NCBI GenBank assembly: GCA_029243385.1
Contig: JAQWSC010000002.1
Location: 1 to 64,000 of the forward strand
Direction: 5' to 3'
Length of the DNA stretch: 64,000 bases
DNA from: Flavobacteriaceae bacterium
GTDB lineage: Bacteria; Bacteroidota; Bacteroidia; Flavobacteriales; Flavobacteriaceae
The notes beneath the pieces were generated by a model. The model was not told the origin of the DNA, did not search any database, and was given only the letters and a program-made list of their open reading frames with translations. A program made the translations under genes and the position numbers. Below, one piece after another: positions 1 through 8,764 of the stretch (position 1 is the stretch's first letter; every line of letters starts with the position of its first letter).

Positions 1-1956
1 TTTTTTTATTAAGCGTTCTTTAGAAATTGCCCATGATACAGCCAATGATGGAAATACGGCACTTTTTTTATTTTCTGCAAACTTTGATGAAGCATCAATT
101 CTCGCATTCAGGTCAATAAAATACTTTCTATTGTAGTTATAGCCCACCCTTGTCAGAGCAGATAACAAGCCAATTTCTCTGTATTGAGAAATCGGTACGA
201 AAATTTCATCAGCTGCTGAAAAGTTATAGAAAGTGGTATTGTCATTGGCAAAACCCGTTGCTTTATTGAATATGGAACGAATTGAATTTTGCTCATAGGT
301 TGCAACCATAGTTGCATCAATTCTATGGAGGTTAAAACGATTTCGATAGCGAAGATTTCCTTCAGCATAAATTTTTTGGTTTTCTAAAGACGATTGCGAA
401 GCTTCACCATTATTGATGTATCCACGAGTTGTGCTTGATGGGTAATAATTATCACGTGTATTTTTTTGATAATCAAATGCCCCTTTAAAGGTTGCTGTTA
501 GTTTTGGACTTAATTTTCCAACTATAGACATTGCTTGTCTGAGGCGAATTGATTTCTTTTCGTCCACAACATATTTAGCTAAGGTGTAGGGGTTTGAAAT
601 TAAATCTCCTTCATTCAAACCAGAATAAATGTCGTCATTTTCTCCCGTTTCTAACAAGGAGTAAATGGGCTGAAACTGTAATACTTGTGAGACCACACTT
701 TTTTGCATAAAAACCTGTCCATTCCCAACAGATGATGCATTCCCTTTTTTGTAAGAAATATTTGTTCTGGAGAACACATCAATCTTATCATTAAATGCTT
801 TTCTTTTAATGCTTGTATTTAAAAACATACGCTTATTCGTAGAATTAACGATTACCCCCTCCTGGTCAAATAGCCCTAAATTTAAAGACAAATTTTTCTT
901 AAAGTTACCACCCCTGTAACTTAAATTAATGGAGTTGGTCCTAGCTAATTGATAGGTTTCATCTTGCCAGTCCGTATTAACTCCTGTGGATTCAGAAAAA
1001 GGAATAGGATAGTCCTCAAGTTCTGGATAGTTATCAACTGTGAGTGCTTGTGAACCATCAAATGCACCGCCAGCTCTGTCTGGATTAGTAATTTGCTGAT
1101 AAACTTGATTCAAAGCGCGTTGATTCATATAGGCTTCAAAACCTGGACCATCTAAAATATTTATTTTTTCTCTTACCGATGTTAAATAACTATCTACAGT
1201 TAATGTAATTTTATCCTTCCCTTCATTTTTATTTGCAGACTTAGATGTGATGAGTATGACTCCATTTGCTCCTCTTGCGCCATAGACGGCAGTTGCAGCA
1301 GCATCTTTTAAAACTTCAATTTTTTCTATGTCATTTGGATTGATAAAACTCATGGAGCTTTGAGCTCCTCCAGAGTTTCCATTGCCTTGTGCATCCGAAA
1401 TTGGACTGATCGGAATGCCATCCAATACATAGAGGGGTTGAGTTCCGCCAAGAATTGAATTTGTACCTCGTATTGATATTCCTACTCCGCCTCCTGGTTC
1501 AGCGCTTTCAGTAACTACAACTCCTGCAACTTGACCTTGTAAAAGATTCTCTAATGAGGATCCTCTATTTTGTTCTAATTGTTCGGCTTTAATTTGAGTG
1601 ATGGACCCAGAAAGGTCTTTTTTGCTGACATCAAAATAACCAACACTAACAAGTACTTCGTCAAGTTGATCAATATCATCCTCCAATTTAATTGTAATGG
1701 GGGATGAAAAGACGAGAACTTCTTGAGTGATCATTCCTAAAAATGAAACAACTAAAGTATCTCCAATTTTAGTGTTAATTTCAAAATTCCCATCAAAATC
1801 ACTTGTTGTACCGTTTAGTGTTCCTTTAATTAATAATGTCGCTCCAGGAAGTGGTTCATTAGATTTTGCTTCAACTACATTTCCTTTAAGTGAAAGGTTT
1901 TGTGCTACAATTATTGTTGGCAAAAAAATTAATATTAAGATCGTTTTTAATTTCAT
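1..1956 (-). CDS. SusC/RagA-family TonB-dependent outer-membrane receptor, partial (3' end beyond window)
   Basis: The frame is open from an ATG at 1956 to the window edge (652 codons, no in-frame stop on checking every codon), so the gene continues to the left. In order it has a signal peptide (MKLKTILILIFLPTIIVAQ), a carboxypeptidase-regulatory-like domain at about residues 22-95, and a plug domain with the SusC-type segments VAGVVVTESAEPGG, PLYVLDGIP and VYGARGANGVILITSK. The start of the beta-barrel follows. SusC proteins import oligosaccharides across the outer membrane with a SusD lipoprotein, which would normally be encoded next, outside this window. It lies 142 bp downstream of the hybrid regulator and a sulfatase on the same strand, which points to a sulfated glycan as substrate (inference). 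The family call is secure; the substrate is not readable. Confidence 0.93.
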   Translation of the reverse strand, partial: MKLKTILILIFLPTIIVAQNLSLKGNVVEAKSNEPLPGATLLIKGTLNGTTSDFDGNFEINTKIGDTLVVSFLGMITQEVLVFSSPITIKLEDDIDQLDEVLVSVGYFDVSKKDLSGSITQIKAEQLEQNRGSSLENLLQGQVAGVVVTESAEPGGGVGISIRGTNSILGGTQPLYVLDGIPISPISDAQGNGNSGGAQSSMSFINPNDIEKIEVLKDAAATAVYGARGANGVILITSKSANKNEGKDKITLTVDSYLTSVREKINILDGPGFEAYMNQRALNQVYQQITNPDRAGGAFDGSQALTVDNYPELEDYPIPFSESTGVNTDWQDETYQLARTNSINLSYRGGNFKKNLSLNLGLFDQEGVIVNSTNKRMFLNTSIKRKAFNDKIDVFSRTNISYKKGNASSVGNGQVFMQKSVVSQVLQFQPIYSLLETGENDDIYSGLNEGDLISNPYTLAKYVVDEKKSIRLRQAMSIVGKLSPKLTATFKGAFDYQKNTRDNYYPSSTTRGYINNGEASQSSLENQKIYAEGNLRYRNRFNLHRIDATMVATYEQNSIRSIFNKATGFANDNTTFYNFSAADEIFVPISQYREIGLLSALTRVGYNYNRKYFIDLNARIDASSKFAENKKSAVFPSLAVSWAISKERLIKK

Positions 1957-2097
1957 GTTCGTTCGTTGTTGTGTTAACAATATTCAAAGAAAAATGAGAT
2001 TATTAGTTTAAATATTATCCAATACGGTTAATTAATTGATAAATGACAATTTATTATTTCATCTTCTCTAGATTGTATTTTCCTTTAACTCTAAAAA

Positions 2098-5000
2098 CTA
2101 AGCCTCTTCACTATATTCTTTTGGTGTTTTGCCATAGAATTTTTTGAATTGTGTACTAAAGTACTTTGGATCATTAAATCCGGATTCATAAGCAATTTCA
2201 TTAATCCGTTTAGACTTATTTTTCTTAAGTAATTCTGAGGCGTGATTGAGTTTTATTCTTATGACTAAATCAACTGGAGACATATTGGTTAACCCTTTTA
2301 ATTTTCGAAATAAATTGGATCTACTAAGTCCTGTTTTTTTAGAAATTAAATCAATAGAAAAATCACTATTGTTTATGTTATTTTTAATAATTTCTACAAC
2401 ATTAGACAAGAAGTTTTCATCTGGAGATTTTTCTTTGGCCTTTGTCTTTGAGCTTGAATTTGAAATTTGATACAAATTTTTTCTTGAAGTAATTAGATTC
2501 TGAACCATAACATTTAATATTTTCATATTAAAAGGTTTTTCCAAATAGGCATCAGCACCAATTTCTATTCCTTCAATTTTATCGTCAATATCGCCCAAAG
2601 CAGATATCATTATAATTGGGATATGACTCGTTTGAAAGTTTGTTTTAATAATTTTACAAAATTCCTTTCCGCCCATTACAGGCATCATAACATCTGTGAT
2701 GATTAAATCTGGATTCTTTGCTAATGTGATTAATAGTGCCTCTTTGCCATTTGGCGCATCTAATACTTCATATTTTTTTTCTAATTCAATTTTGATGGTA
2801 GTTCTAAGATCTTCGTTATCTTCAACGAGCAACACCCGATAATTTGAATTGAGATTAGAGTCAATAACTGAATCAAACTCTGATGAATTTGACTCATTTA
2901 TCATTAGTTCTTTTTCTTTGTAATGTTCACTTCCATTTAGAAGAGTTACCGTAAAAGTAGATCCTATATTCACTTTACTTTTAAGGTCAATTTTTCCTCC
3001 GTGCAATTCAACAATTTTTTTAGATATCATCAAACCAATACCCGATCCTGAAATCCCTTTATTGTTAATATTTGTACCTCTTGTAAATCTTGAGAAAATT
3101 TGTTTTTGCTCTTTTTCAGGAATGCCAAAACCATTGTCTATAAAATCTATTGTAGTATATTTTTTATCGACTGAAGCCTTTATTATAATTTCACCGCCAT
3201 CATCAGTGTATTTAATTGCATTTGAAATCAAATTATAAAAAATACGAGATATTTTATTCTCATCAAACCATAGATATGTTTTTGGAACGGAAACTGAAAT
3301 ATCAATCGATTTTTTTTCGAGCAACGGCTCAACCTCAGCTACAGTTCCATGTATGATTTTCTTTAAATCCAATTTGCTTACCGACAATTTAAGCATCCCT
3401 CGATCTGCTTTTTGAAAATCCAAAAGCTGTGTTACATATTCGTTTAAATTTTGTGTGTTTCGATGAATAAGTTCAATATTATTTTTAAACTTATTTTTAT
3501 CAGAAAGCTGAGAAACTAAAAGTTGAATCAAGGTCACTGGGGTTCTAATATCATGAGCGACTTCAGTAAAAAATTTAATTTTATTTTCATTGAATTTTTG
3601 GACAAATCTAGATTGTCTTACAAGGACAAAGAGGTATATTAACACAAAAGCTAATAATGTATATCCCAAGAATGCCCAATGGCTAAGCCAAAAAGGGTCT
3701 TTGATGATGATGTCAAGCGTAAAAGATTCTGGGGACAGTACACCCTCTACATTGGTAACTTTTGTTTCAAGGAAATAAGCTCCTGGAGGCAATTTTGAGT
3801 ACACCGCCTTTTCACCCGTTTTGGATATAATTGGGCGTTCATCATACCCTTTAAGCTGCCAAGAAAATACTTGTTTTTTGGGGCCTTGAAAAGTTGGAGT
3901 TTCAAAATCAAAGCTTAAAGTATTTTGATTGTAATTAAGTTCGATTTTGTCTAGATAGTTTATGTTTTTAGCAAGAATTGTAGAATCTGGTGCAACACCA
4001 TTAACAAGAAAATCAGAAACATAAATCTTAAAATCTTCTTTATCTGGTGGTAAATTTTGCGGATGGAAGAGCGTAGCACCTTTGGGGCCACCAAAGGCTA
4101 ATTGACCGTTAATTGACTTTGTAGAGGCGCCAAAACCAAAGGTTTCTATTTTTAAACCATCGGCTTTATCATATTTTCGGATGACGCCCTTATCTATATC
4201 CAATTTCCAGAGACCTGAATATGTCCCCAGCCACAACTTATTACCGGAAACTTTTTGAATAGAAAACACCGTTCCCGAATCAAAATTTAAATCTGTATTT
4301 ATAAACTTGAACGTTTCAGAATCTAAATTATACTGAAAAAGCCCACTATTATTTCCAACCCAAATACACTTATTATCCTTATCAAAAAGTAATGAGTATA
4401 TCTGATTGATATTTTTATACGTTTTACTTTTTATTTTCCTTGAGGTTTTTGAAGTCTTATTAATTTCGACCAATCCGCTTAGAGAACCTATATAAATTAA
4501 ATCTTCACCATTGGAAATAATAGACCTTGCATTACCGGTATTATAGGTATTGACTAGTCTTCTATTTTTATAATGTTTGACAGGACCATCAATCCCTCCA
4601 AGCCAAATATCATTCTTATCAAAATAGGTTGCAAAAATGGACTTCGATTTTTTACCGTTATCCAACAACAAAAACTTGTCTATTTTTGCTGATTTTGGGT
4701 CAAACTGAATTAATCCCATACCATAAACCCCCAAAATAAGGTTTTCTCCATATCTATTTATTGTTAATACAGCCTGCTTTGAAAGGTTTGAATTGCTATT
4801 ATAATTTGTCCACAGCCCATCGGTTGAAAGTTTACTAATCCCAGTCTCTGTTCCAAACCATACATCGCCATTTTCATGGTAATAAATAGACCGAATATTA
4901 TTATCATCAATACTATTTTTCTTGAATGGAACATAAGAAATATTTGTAAAGACATTGTCTTTGGGATATATTAAATCTATACCAACTTCTCTCAATCCAA

Positions 5001-5907
5001 GCCAATACACGTTGTATTCATCAACAAAAATTTCATATATACTTTTTTGAGTGATCGAATTAAAACTATCGGGGTCATATCTAAATTTATTGATGATTTC
5101 AAAGTCTGGACTTACAACAAACAAACCCAGCCCTTCTGGTGCAATTAATGCATTTTTGTCTTTGTCAAATGTGATAGATCTAATAGTGTTTTTTTTAAGT
5201 AGATGGGCATGAATTGTAGGAGGGTTAAGGTTCTCATTTTCGACAATATATACTCCTTGTTTATTTGTTCCAACCCAAATGCGATTTTGACTATCAAAAG
5301 CAAAATCAAAAATCTGATTGTTTTCGAGTAATGTATTGTGTTTTATTAAACGACTGGTTTTTTCATCATAATCAAACACATTAATTCCCTTTGTTGAAGC
5401 AACGTATATTTTGTTGTTTTTAACATGAATTTTTCTATTGAAAGTAATTTTAGGGTATAATACTTTGCTTAATTTATTGGATTTAAAATTATATACCAAA
5501 AGACCATATTGAAGACCAATAACTAGGGTGTTATCATTAATCAATTCAAAACATAAAAAATTCAGCTTTTTAAGGTTTAGGATGTTCTTAAAACTATCTT
5601 GATCATATAGATATTGAAATAGTTCTCCTGTTGAACTTAAAACTAAAAGATTTTCATCCTTACTAATAATATCTACAACACCATTGTTTAGAAATTGATT
5701 GTAATTTTTAAACTTAGATCCGGAATATCTATTTAATCCTTGTGAAGTCCCTATCCACATATACCCCAAGGTATCCTTTTCAAAAGTGCGTACGGCACCG
5801 CTTAGAAAACCATCATAAACACCCAAATGTTTTATTTGTTGTCCAAATAGTGATAAGGGAAGAAATATGAGTACAAAACGAGCTATAACAAAAAAACAGT
5901 TCTTCAT
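2098..5907 (-). CDS. Hybrid two-component system sensor kinase/response regulator (HTCS) with AraC-type output
   Basis: At 1269 residues this is a typical one-protein HTCS. An N-terminal signal peptide is followed by a periplasmic sensor of two-component-regulator propeller repeats (recurring WIGT, WVGTN and WLGT blades over about residues 25-640), a Y_Y_Y-like domain near 640-730, and one membrane helix near 735-760. The cytoplasmic part has the H-box AHDIRTP with His785, the ATPase boxes NLISNAIKY, DNGFGIP and GSGIGLMISKK, a receiver domain with phospho-acceptor Asp1072 in TDVMMP and Lys in EKPF, and a C-terminal AraC HTH (SGFNDPKYFSTQFKKFYG). Such proteins sense glycan fragments in the periplasm and activate the adjacent utilization locus, so its targets are probably the flanking susC and sulfatase genes (inference from context). 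All catalytic motifs are intact. Confidence 0.95.
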   Translation of the reverse strand: MKNCFFVIARFVLIFLPLSLFGQQIKHLGVYDGFLSGAVRTFEKDTLGYMWIGTSQGLNRYSGSKFKNYNQFLNNGVVDIISKDENLLVLSSTGELFQYLYDQDSFKNILNLKKLNFLCFELINDNTLVIGLQYGLLVYNFKSNKLSKVLYPKITFNRKIHVKNNKIYVASTKGINVFDYDEKTSRLIKHNTLLENNQIFDFAFDSQNRIWVGTNKQGVYIVENENLNPPTIHAHLLKKNTIRSITFDKDKNALIAPEGLGLFVVSPDFEIINKFRYDPDSFNSITQKSIYEIFVDEYNVYWLGLREVGIDLIYPKDNVFTNISYVPFKKNSIDDNNIRSIYYHENGDVWFGTETGISKLSTDGLWTNYNSNSNLSKQAVLTINRYGENLILGVYGMGLIQFDPKSAKIDKFLLLDNGKKSKSIFATYFDKNDIWLGGIDGPVKHYKNRRLVNTYNTGNARSIISNGEDLIYIGSLSGLVEINKTSKTSRKIKSKTYKNINQIYSLLFDKDNKCIWVGNNSGLFQYNLDSETFKFINTDLNFDSGTVFSIQKVSGNKLWLGTYSGLWKLDIDKGVIRKYDKADGLKIETFGFGASTKSINGQLAFGGPKGATLFHPQNLPPDKEDFKIYVSDFLVNGVAPDSTILAKNINYLDKIELNYNQNTLSFDFETPTFQGPKKQVFSWQLKGYDERPIISKTGEKAVYSKLPPGAYFLETKVTNVEGVLSPESFTLDIIIKDPFWLSHWAFLGYTLLAFVLIYLFVLVRQSRFVQKFNENKIKFFTEVAHDIRTPVTLIQLLVSQLSDKNKFKNNIELIHRNTQNLNEYVTQLLDFQKADRGMLKLSVSKLDLKKIIHGTVAEVEPLLEKKSIDISVSVPKTYLWFDENKISRIFYNLISNAIKYTDDGGEIIIKASVDKKYTTIDFIDNGFGIPEKEQKQIFSRFTRGTNINNKGISGSGIGLMISKKIVELHGGKIDLKSKVNIGSTFTVTLLNGSEHYKEKELMINESNSSEFDSVIDSNLNSNYRVLLVEDNEDLRTTIKIELEKKYEVLDAPNGKEALLITLAKNPDLIITDVMMPVMGGKEFCKIIKTNFQTSHIPIIMISALGDIDDKIEGIEIGADAYLEKPFNMKILNVMVQNLITSRKNLYQISNSSSKTKAKEKSPDENFLSNVVEIIKNNINNSDFSIDLISKKTGLSRSNLFRKLKGLTNMSPVDLVIRIKLNHASELLKKNKSKRINEIAYESGFNDPKYFSTQFKKFYGKTPKEYSEEA

Positions 5908-5994
5908 GTAATTGGTTTAGAAGTTGTTAAATTACATTTTTTTTGTTTGGCTTATTAAGTTAGGATTCAAATAATTTAAAGATCATATAAATAA

Positions 5995-7500
5995 TTATTG
6001 ATGATTCTTTCGATTTCGTTTTGATTTCATCACCTGTTTTAACCACCAATCTCGATTAGGATTGTATTTATATTGAGCTTTCAATTTTGTAGCTTCTTCT
6101 CTAAGGTAATTTTCAATTTCATCATACCCTGAATCATTAATCAAATTATTCATTTCACCTGGATCTTTTTTAAGATCATACAATTCATCGATATCATTAG
6201 CTAAAAATGCATCTACCAATTTATATCTTTCTGTTCTAACTGCGATCTGATTGGGTCCAGCATAAGGCCAATAGGTGTCGAGATAATATTCGAATAAAAT
6301 AGATTTCCGCCAGTTGTTGTCATTTTTACCTTTTAATAAATTCACCATAGATTCTCCTTGCATATAGCTAGGTTTTTCTATGCCTGCTAAATCAAGAATG
6401 GTTGGAGCAATATCAATATTTAAACATTGTTTCTCTATTTTTGTGTTTTTCTTTATTAATTTAGGATAACGAATAAGCATTGGAACTCGCATAGAGTTTT
6501 CATACGCTAATCGCTTATCTAAAAAGGTATGTTCTCCCATAAAATAACCATTATCACTACTGTAAATAACCACCGTATTCTCCAACTCACCCATTTCTTC
6601 CAAGGTTGCTAAAACCTTTCCAAGAGATTCGTCAATTGCAGACAAACAACGTAAAAGATCCATGTTTCTGTCATAATTTATTGGCCAATCCTTTTCGGGG
6701 AGTTCTGAAGGGATGGGGAGATTATTTTTCCAATCAAACCCAAAGGTCTTTTTTCGCTGCCATTCAGGCTTGCCTTTGAATGTCTCTTTATGAGTATCGT
6801 AAGGAGGTAAAGGCAATTCTTCTCCTAAGTACAAATCTGTATGTCGGGGAGCTGGCAAATGTGGTTGGTGAACAGCCTTATGCCATAAATTCAAACTGAA
6901 GGGTTTGCTTGGATCTCTTTGTTCTTTTAACCAAGAAATTGCTTTATCTGTCAGTATATCTGTCATATACCCTTTTTCTTGGTACTCTTGCCCATTATCA
7001 TTGACCTGTGGATCGAAATACGCGCCCTGACCAATAAAACTAAACCAATAGTCAAAACCTGGCCTGATATGAGCCTCTGCTTTTAAATGAGCCATATGAA
7101 TTTTACCGACATGAGCTGTTTGGTACCCTGAAGTCTGTAGATGACTTGAATAAGGTGCGAATTCATCCCATTTTGGATCAACATAACGGTTGTTTTGGTT
7201 AACTCCATGAATATGTGGATATGTCCCTGTTAAAAAACTAGCTCTTGATGGTGAACATATGGACTGAGTAACAAAGAAATTTTCGACATTAACACCTTCC
7301 TTTTTCAATCGATCAATATTTGGAGTTTTTAGAAATGGATAACGACCAGAAAACCCAACAGCATCAAATGGTTGATCATCTACCAGAACGAACAAGAAAT
7401 TAGGTTGCTTTAATTTGTTGGTTTCTTGTTTTATTTGACCATTCAATACTGAAGTAGAAATTACAATTAATACTAGAACAAATACATTCGTTATTTTCAT
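5995..7500 (-). CDS. Secreted S1-family sulfatase
   Basis: This 501-residue alkaline-phosphatase-fold sulfatase has an N-terminal signal peptide ending near NGQ. The sulfatase signature CSPSRASFLTG has Cys82 as the expected formylglycine precursor, so maturation needs an anaerobic-type or FGE-type maturase, which is not in the window. Other metal and active-site motifs are LVDDQPFD near the N-terminus, GYQTAHVGKIHM, and SSDNGYFMGEH. It removes sulfate esters from a glycan in the periplasm. It is the first gene on the minus strand of the locus that continues with the HTCS and SusC. Overall resemblance is to the N-acetylglucosamine-6-sulfatase/iduronate-sulfatase branch, but the substrate cannot be fixed from sequence. 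A 9-bp inverted repeat lies just upstream of the start. Confidence 0.93.
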   Translation of the reverse strand: MKITNVFVLVLIVISTSVLNGQIKQETNKLKQPNFLFVLVDDQPFDAVGFSGRYPFLKTPNIDRLKKEGVNVENFFVTQSICSPSRASFLTGTYPHIHGVNQNNRYVDPKWDEFAPYSSHLQTSGYQTAHVGKIHMAHLKAEAHIRPGFDYWFSFIGQGAYFDPQVNDNGQEYQEKGYMTDILTDKAISWLKEQRDPSKPFSLNLWHKAVHQPHLPAPRHTDLYLGEELPLPPYDTHKETFKGKPEWQRKKTFGFDWKNNLPIPSELPEKDWPINYDRNMDLLRCLSAIDESLGKVLATLEEMGELENTVVIYSSDNGYFMGEHTFLDKRLAYENSMRVPMLIRYPKLIKKNTKIEKQCLNIDIAPTILDLAGIEKPSYMQGESMVNLLKGKNDNNWRKSILFEYYLDTYWPYAGPNQIAVRTERYKLVDAFLANDIDELYDLKKDPGEMNNLINDSGYDEIENYLREEATKLKAQYKYNPNRDWWLKQVMKSKRNRKNHQ

Positions 7501-7514
7501 TTATTAGTTTTTTT

Positions 7515-7546
7515 TTATAGATAGCAAATTTTTAATTTATCTATAA
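7515..7546 (-). promoter_or_regulatory. 9-bp inverted repeat upstream of the sulfatase gene
   Basis: TTATAGATA (7515-7523) and TATCTATAA (7538-7546) form a perfect 9-bp inverted repeat around a 14-base AT-rich spacer. It lies 15 bases before the sulfatase start codon. It could be a regulator-binding site for the locus, or a leader hairpin; the AT-rich background makes chance possible. Confidence 0.3.
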
Positions 7547-7624
7547 TCAAACAGTTCTATTTTAGGTCAAAAAAATTAAAAAATTGGTCATACACTGTTA
7601 AGCCTGTAAAGTTATCGCTATCAA

Positions 7625-8437
7625 ATGTGTCTCACTGAAAATGATAACCTACCCCTAAAACAATTTATCTATTGTGAAAGCTGTAAACTACCGCCAACAG
7701 GATATCTTGTCAAGAAAAAAGGGCTATACTATTATAAGTGTAGAACTAAAGGGTGCTCGTGCAACAAATCTGCTAAATCATTACACACTTACTTTGCAGA
7801 AGATTTAAAAACCTATCAGTTAGATCCTAAATACAAGGACATTGTTAAAGATGTGATGACATATACTTACGATAACATAACAAAAGAGATAAGAACCCAA
7901 AAGAAGTCCGTGAAAAAAACAATTACAGAGCTCAGCACAAAAATAGAATCAATTGAAGAGCGATATGCACTTGGGGAAATAAACAGCGCTATTTACAAAA
8001 AGTTTAAAGACAAGTATGAAAGACAAAAACAGGAATTACAGTCTAAAATTGAAAATCCAACATTAAATAGTTCGAACCTTGAATTGGCTATTGACAAAGC
8101 GCTTAATTTATCCGAATCTCTTGAGAAGATTTGGTTAGATGGAGATTTAAAACAAAAACAAAATCTTCAAAATTTAGTATTTCCATCCGGTTTGGGTTAC
8201 GACAAGTCAAACGACCGAGTTCGAACCCCAAAAGTAAACGCTATTTTTGGCTCTATTCCAATTTTATCGAAGGAAATTTCAAATATAAAAAATGGAGAAC
8301 CAATTCCTGTGAATCAATTCTCCGGTTTAGTGATCGCGACAGGATTCGAACCTGTGACCGTCTGCTTAGAAGGCAGATGCTCTATCCAGCTGAGCTACGC
8401 GACCTTTATTATTTCATTTGAGCTCATAGATTTGTGA
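7625..8437 (+). pseudogene. Large serine recombinase remnant (zinc-ribbon and coiled-coil part only)
   Basis: The reading frame encodes the C-terminal half of a Bacteroidota-type large serine recombinase. It starts with a recombinase zinc beta-ribbon (YCESC near residues 16-20, then CRTKGCSC near 39-46), continues with a charged coiled coil (about 85-145), and ends with the usual C-terminal segment FPSGLGYD...RTPKVNAIF. The catalytic resolvase domain and the recombinase domain are absent: an in-frame TAA lies 15 bases upstream of the first ATG, and no resolvase-like sequence appears between it and the sulfatase. The frame has no stop of its own and runs antisense through the tRNA-Arg gene (from 8331), so the last ~35 residues are not native protein. 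This is read as the decayed end of an element that once sat at this tRNA. It is probably inactive. Confidence 0.8.
8331..8404 (-). tRNA. tRNA-Arg (TCT)
   Basis: This is a complete 74-nt cloverleaf on the minus strand. The acceptor stem is GGTCGCG/CGCGATC with discriminator A, the D-arm is GCTCAGCTGGATAGAGC, the anticodon stem TCTGC/GCAGA carries loop CTTCTAA (anticodon TCT, reads AGA), and the T-arm is ACAGG TTCGAAT CCTGT. CCA is not encoded. Its 3' end abuts the recombinase remnant, as expected at a tRNA used as an integration site. Confidence 0.95.
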
Positions 8438-8486
8438 CCGTTCCGATTGGAAATCGGAATGCTCTATCCAGCTGAGCTACGCGACC
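8433..8486 (-). pseudogene. Truncated tRNA copy (5' half of the tRNA-Arg body, different anticodon arm, no T-arm)
   Basis: Read on the minus strand, 8486-8459 is identical over 28 nt to the 5' acceptor strand and D-arm of the neighbouring tRNA-Arg (8404-8377), and 8440-8433 matches its variable-loop region. The anticodon arm differs: it is 19 nt instead of 17, with a hairpin of TTCCGATT and AATCGGAA around TCC, formally a Gly-type TCC triplet. After ACA the similarity ends, and there is no T-arm and no 3' acceptor strand. It cannot fold as a full tRNA. It may be a recombination relic of a tandem tRNA pair or an attachment-site scar. Confidence 0.7.
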
Positions 8487-8520
8487 TTTTATTATTAGCA
8501 AGTCAAAGAATAAAAAAATG

Positions 8521-8604
8521 CGGAGAGACAGGGATTCGAACCCTGGCGACGGTTACCCGTCGACAGATTAGCAATCTGCTCCATTACCACTCTGGCACCT
8601 CTCC
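8521..8604 (-). tRNA. tRNA-Ser (GCT)
   Basis: This is an 84-nt class II tRNA on the minus strand. It has acceptor stem GGAGAGG/TCTCTCC with discriminator G, anticodon stem CAGAT/ATCTG region with loop TTGCTAA (anticodon GCT, reads AGC/AGU), a long variable arm CGACGG/CCGTCG, and T-loop TTCGAAT. The following 160 bp up to the next gene hold nothing recognisable. Confidence 0.95.
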
Positions 8605-8764
8605 GTTAAGATGTCAAAATAATTTTGAAATCGCTTGCAAATTTAAGTGTATATTCTCAATCCAACAACAAAGAAGTAGTTTTTTAATTTTTTTTTTGAT
8701 CAGGGGGCTACCATCTTCAAAAACGATTTACAATAAATGTATTCAATAGTAGAGATACCTATTT

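Noticed and set aside
8131-8749. Two plus-strand reading frames containing tRNA-like peptide strings
   Set aside because: They are antisense read-through of the tRNA-Arg, the half tRNA and the tRNA-Ser; the peptides are known tRNA artefacts and not proteins.
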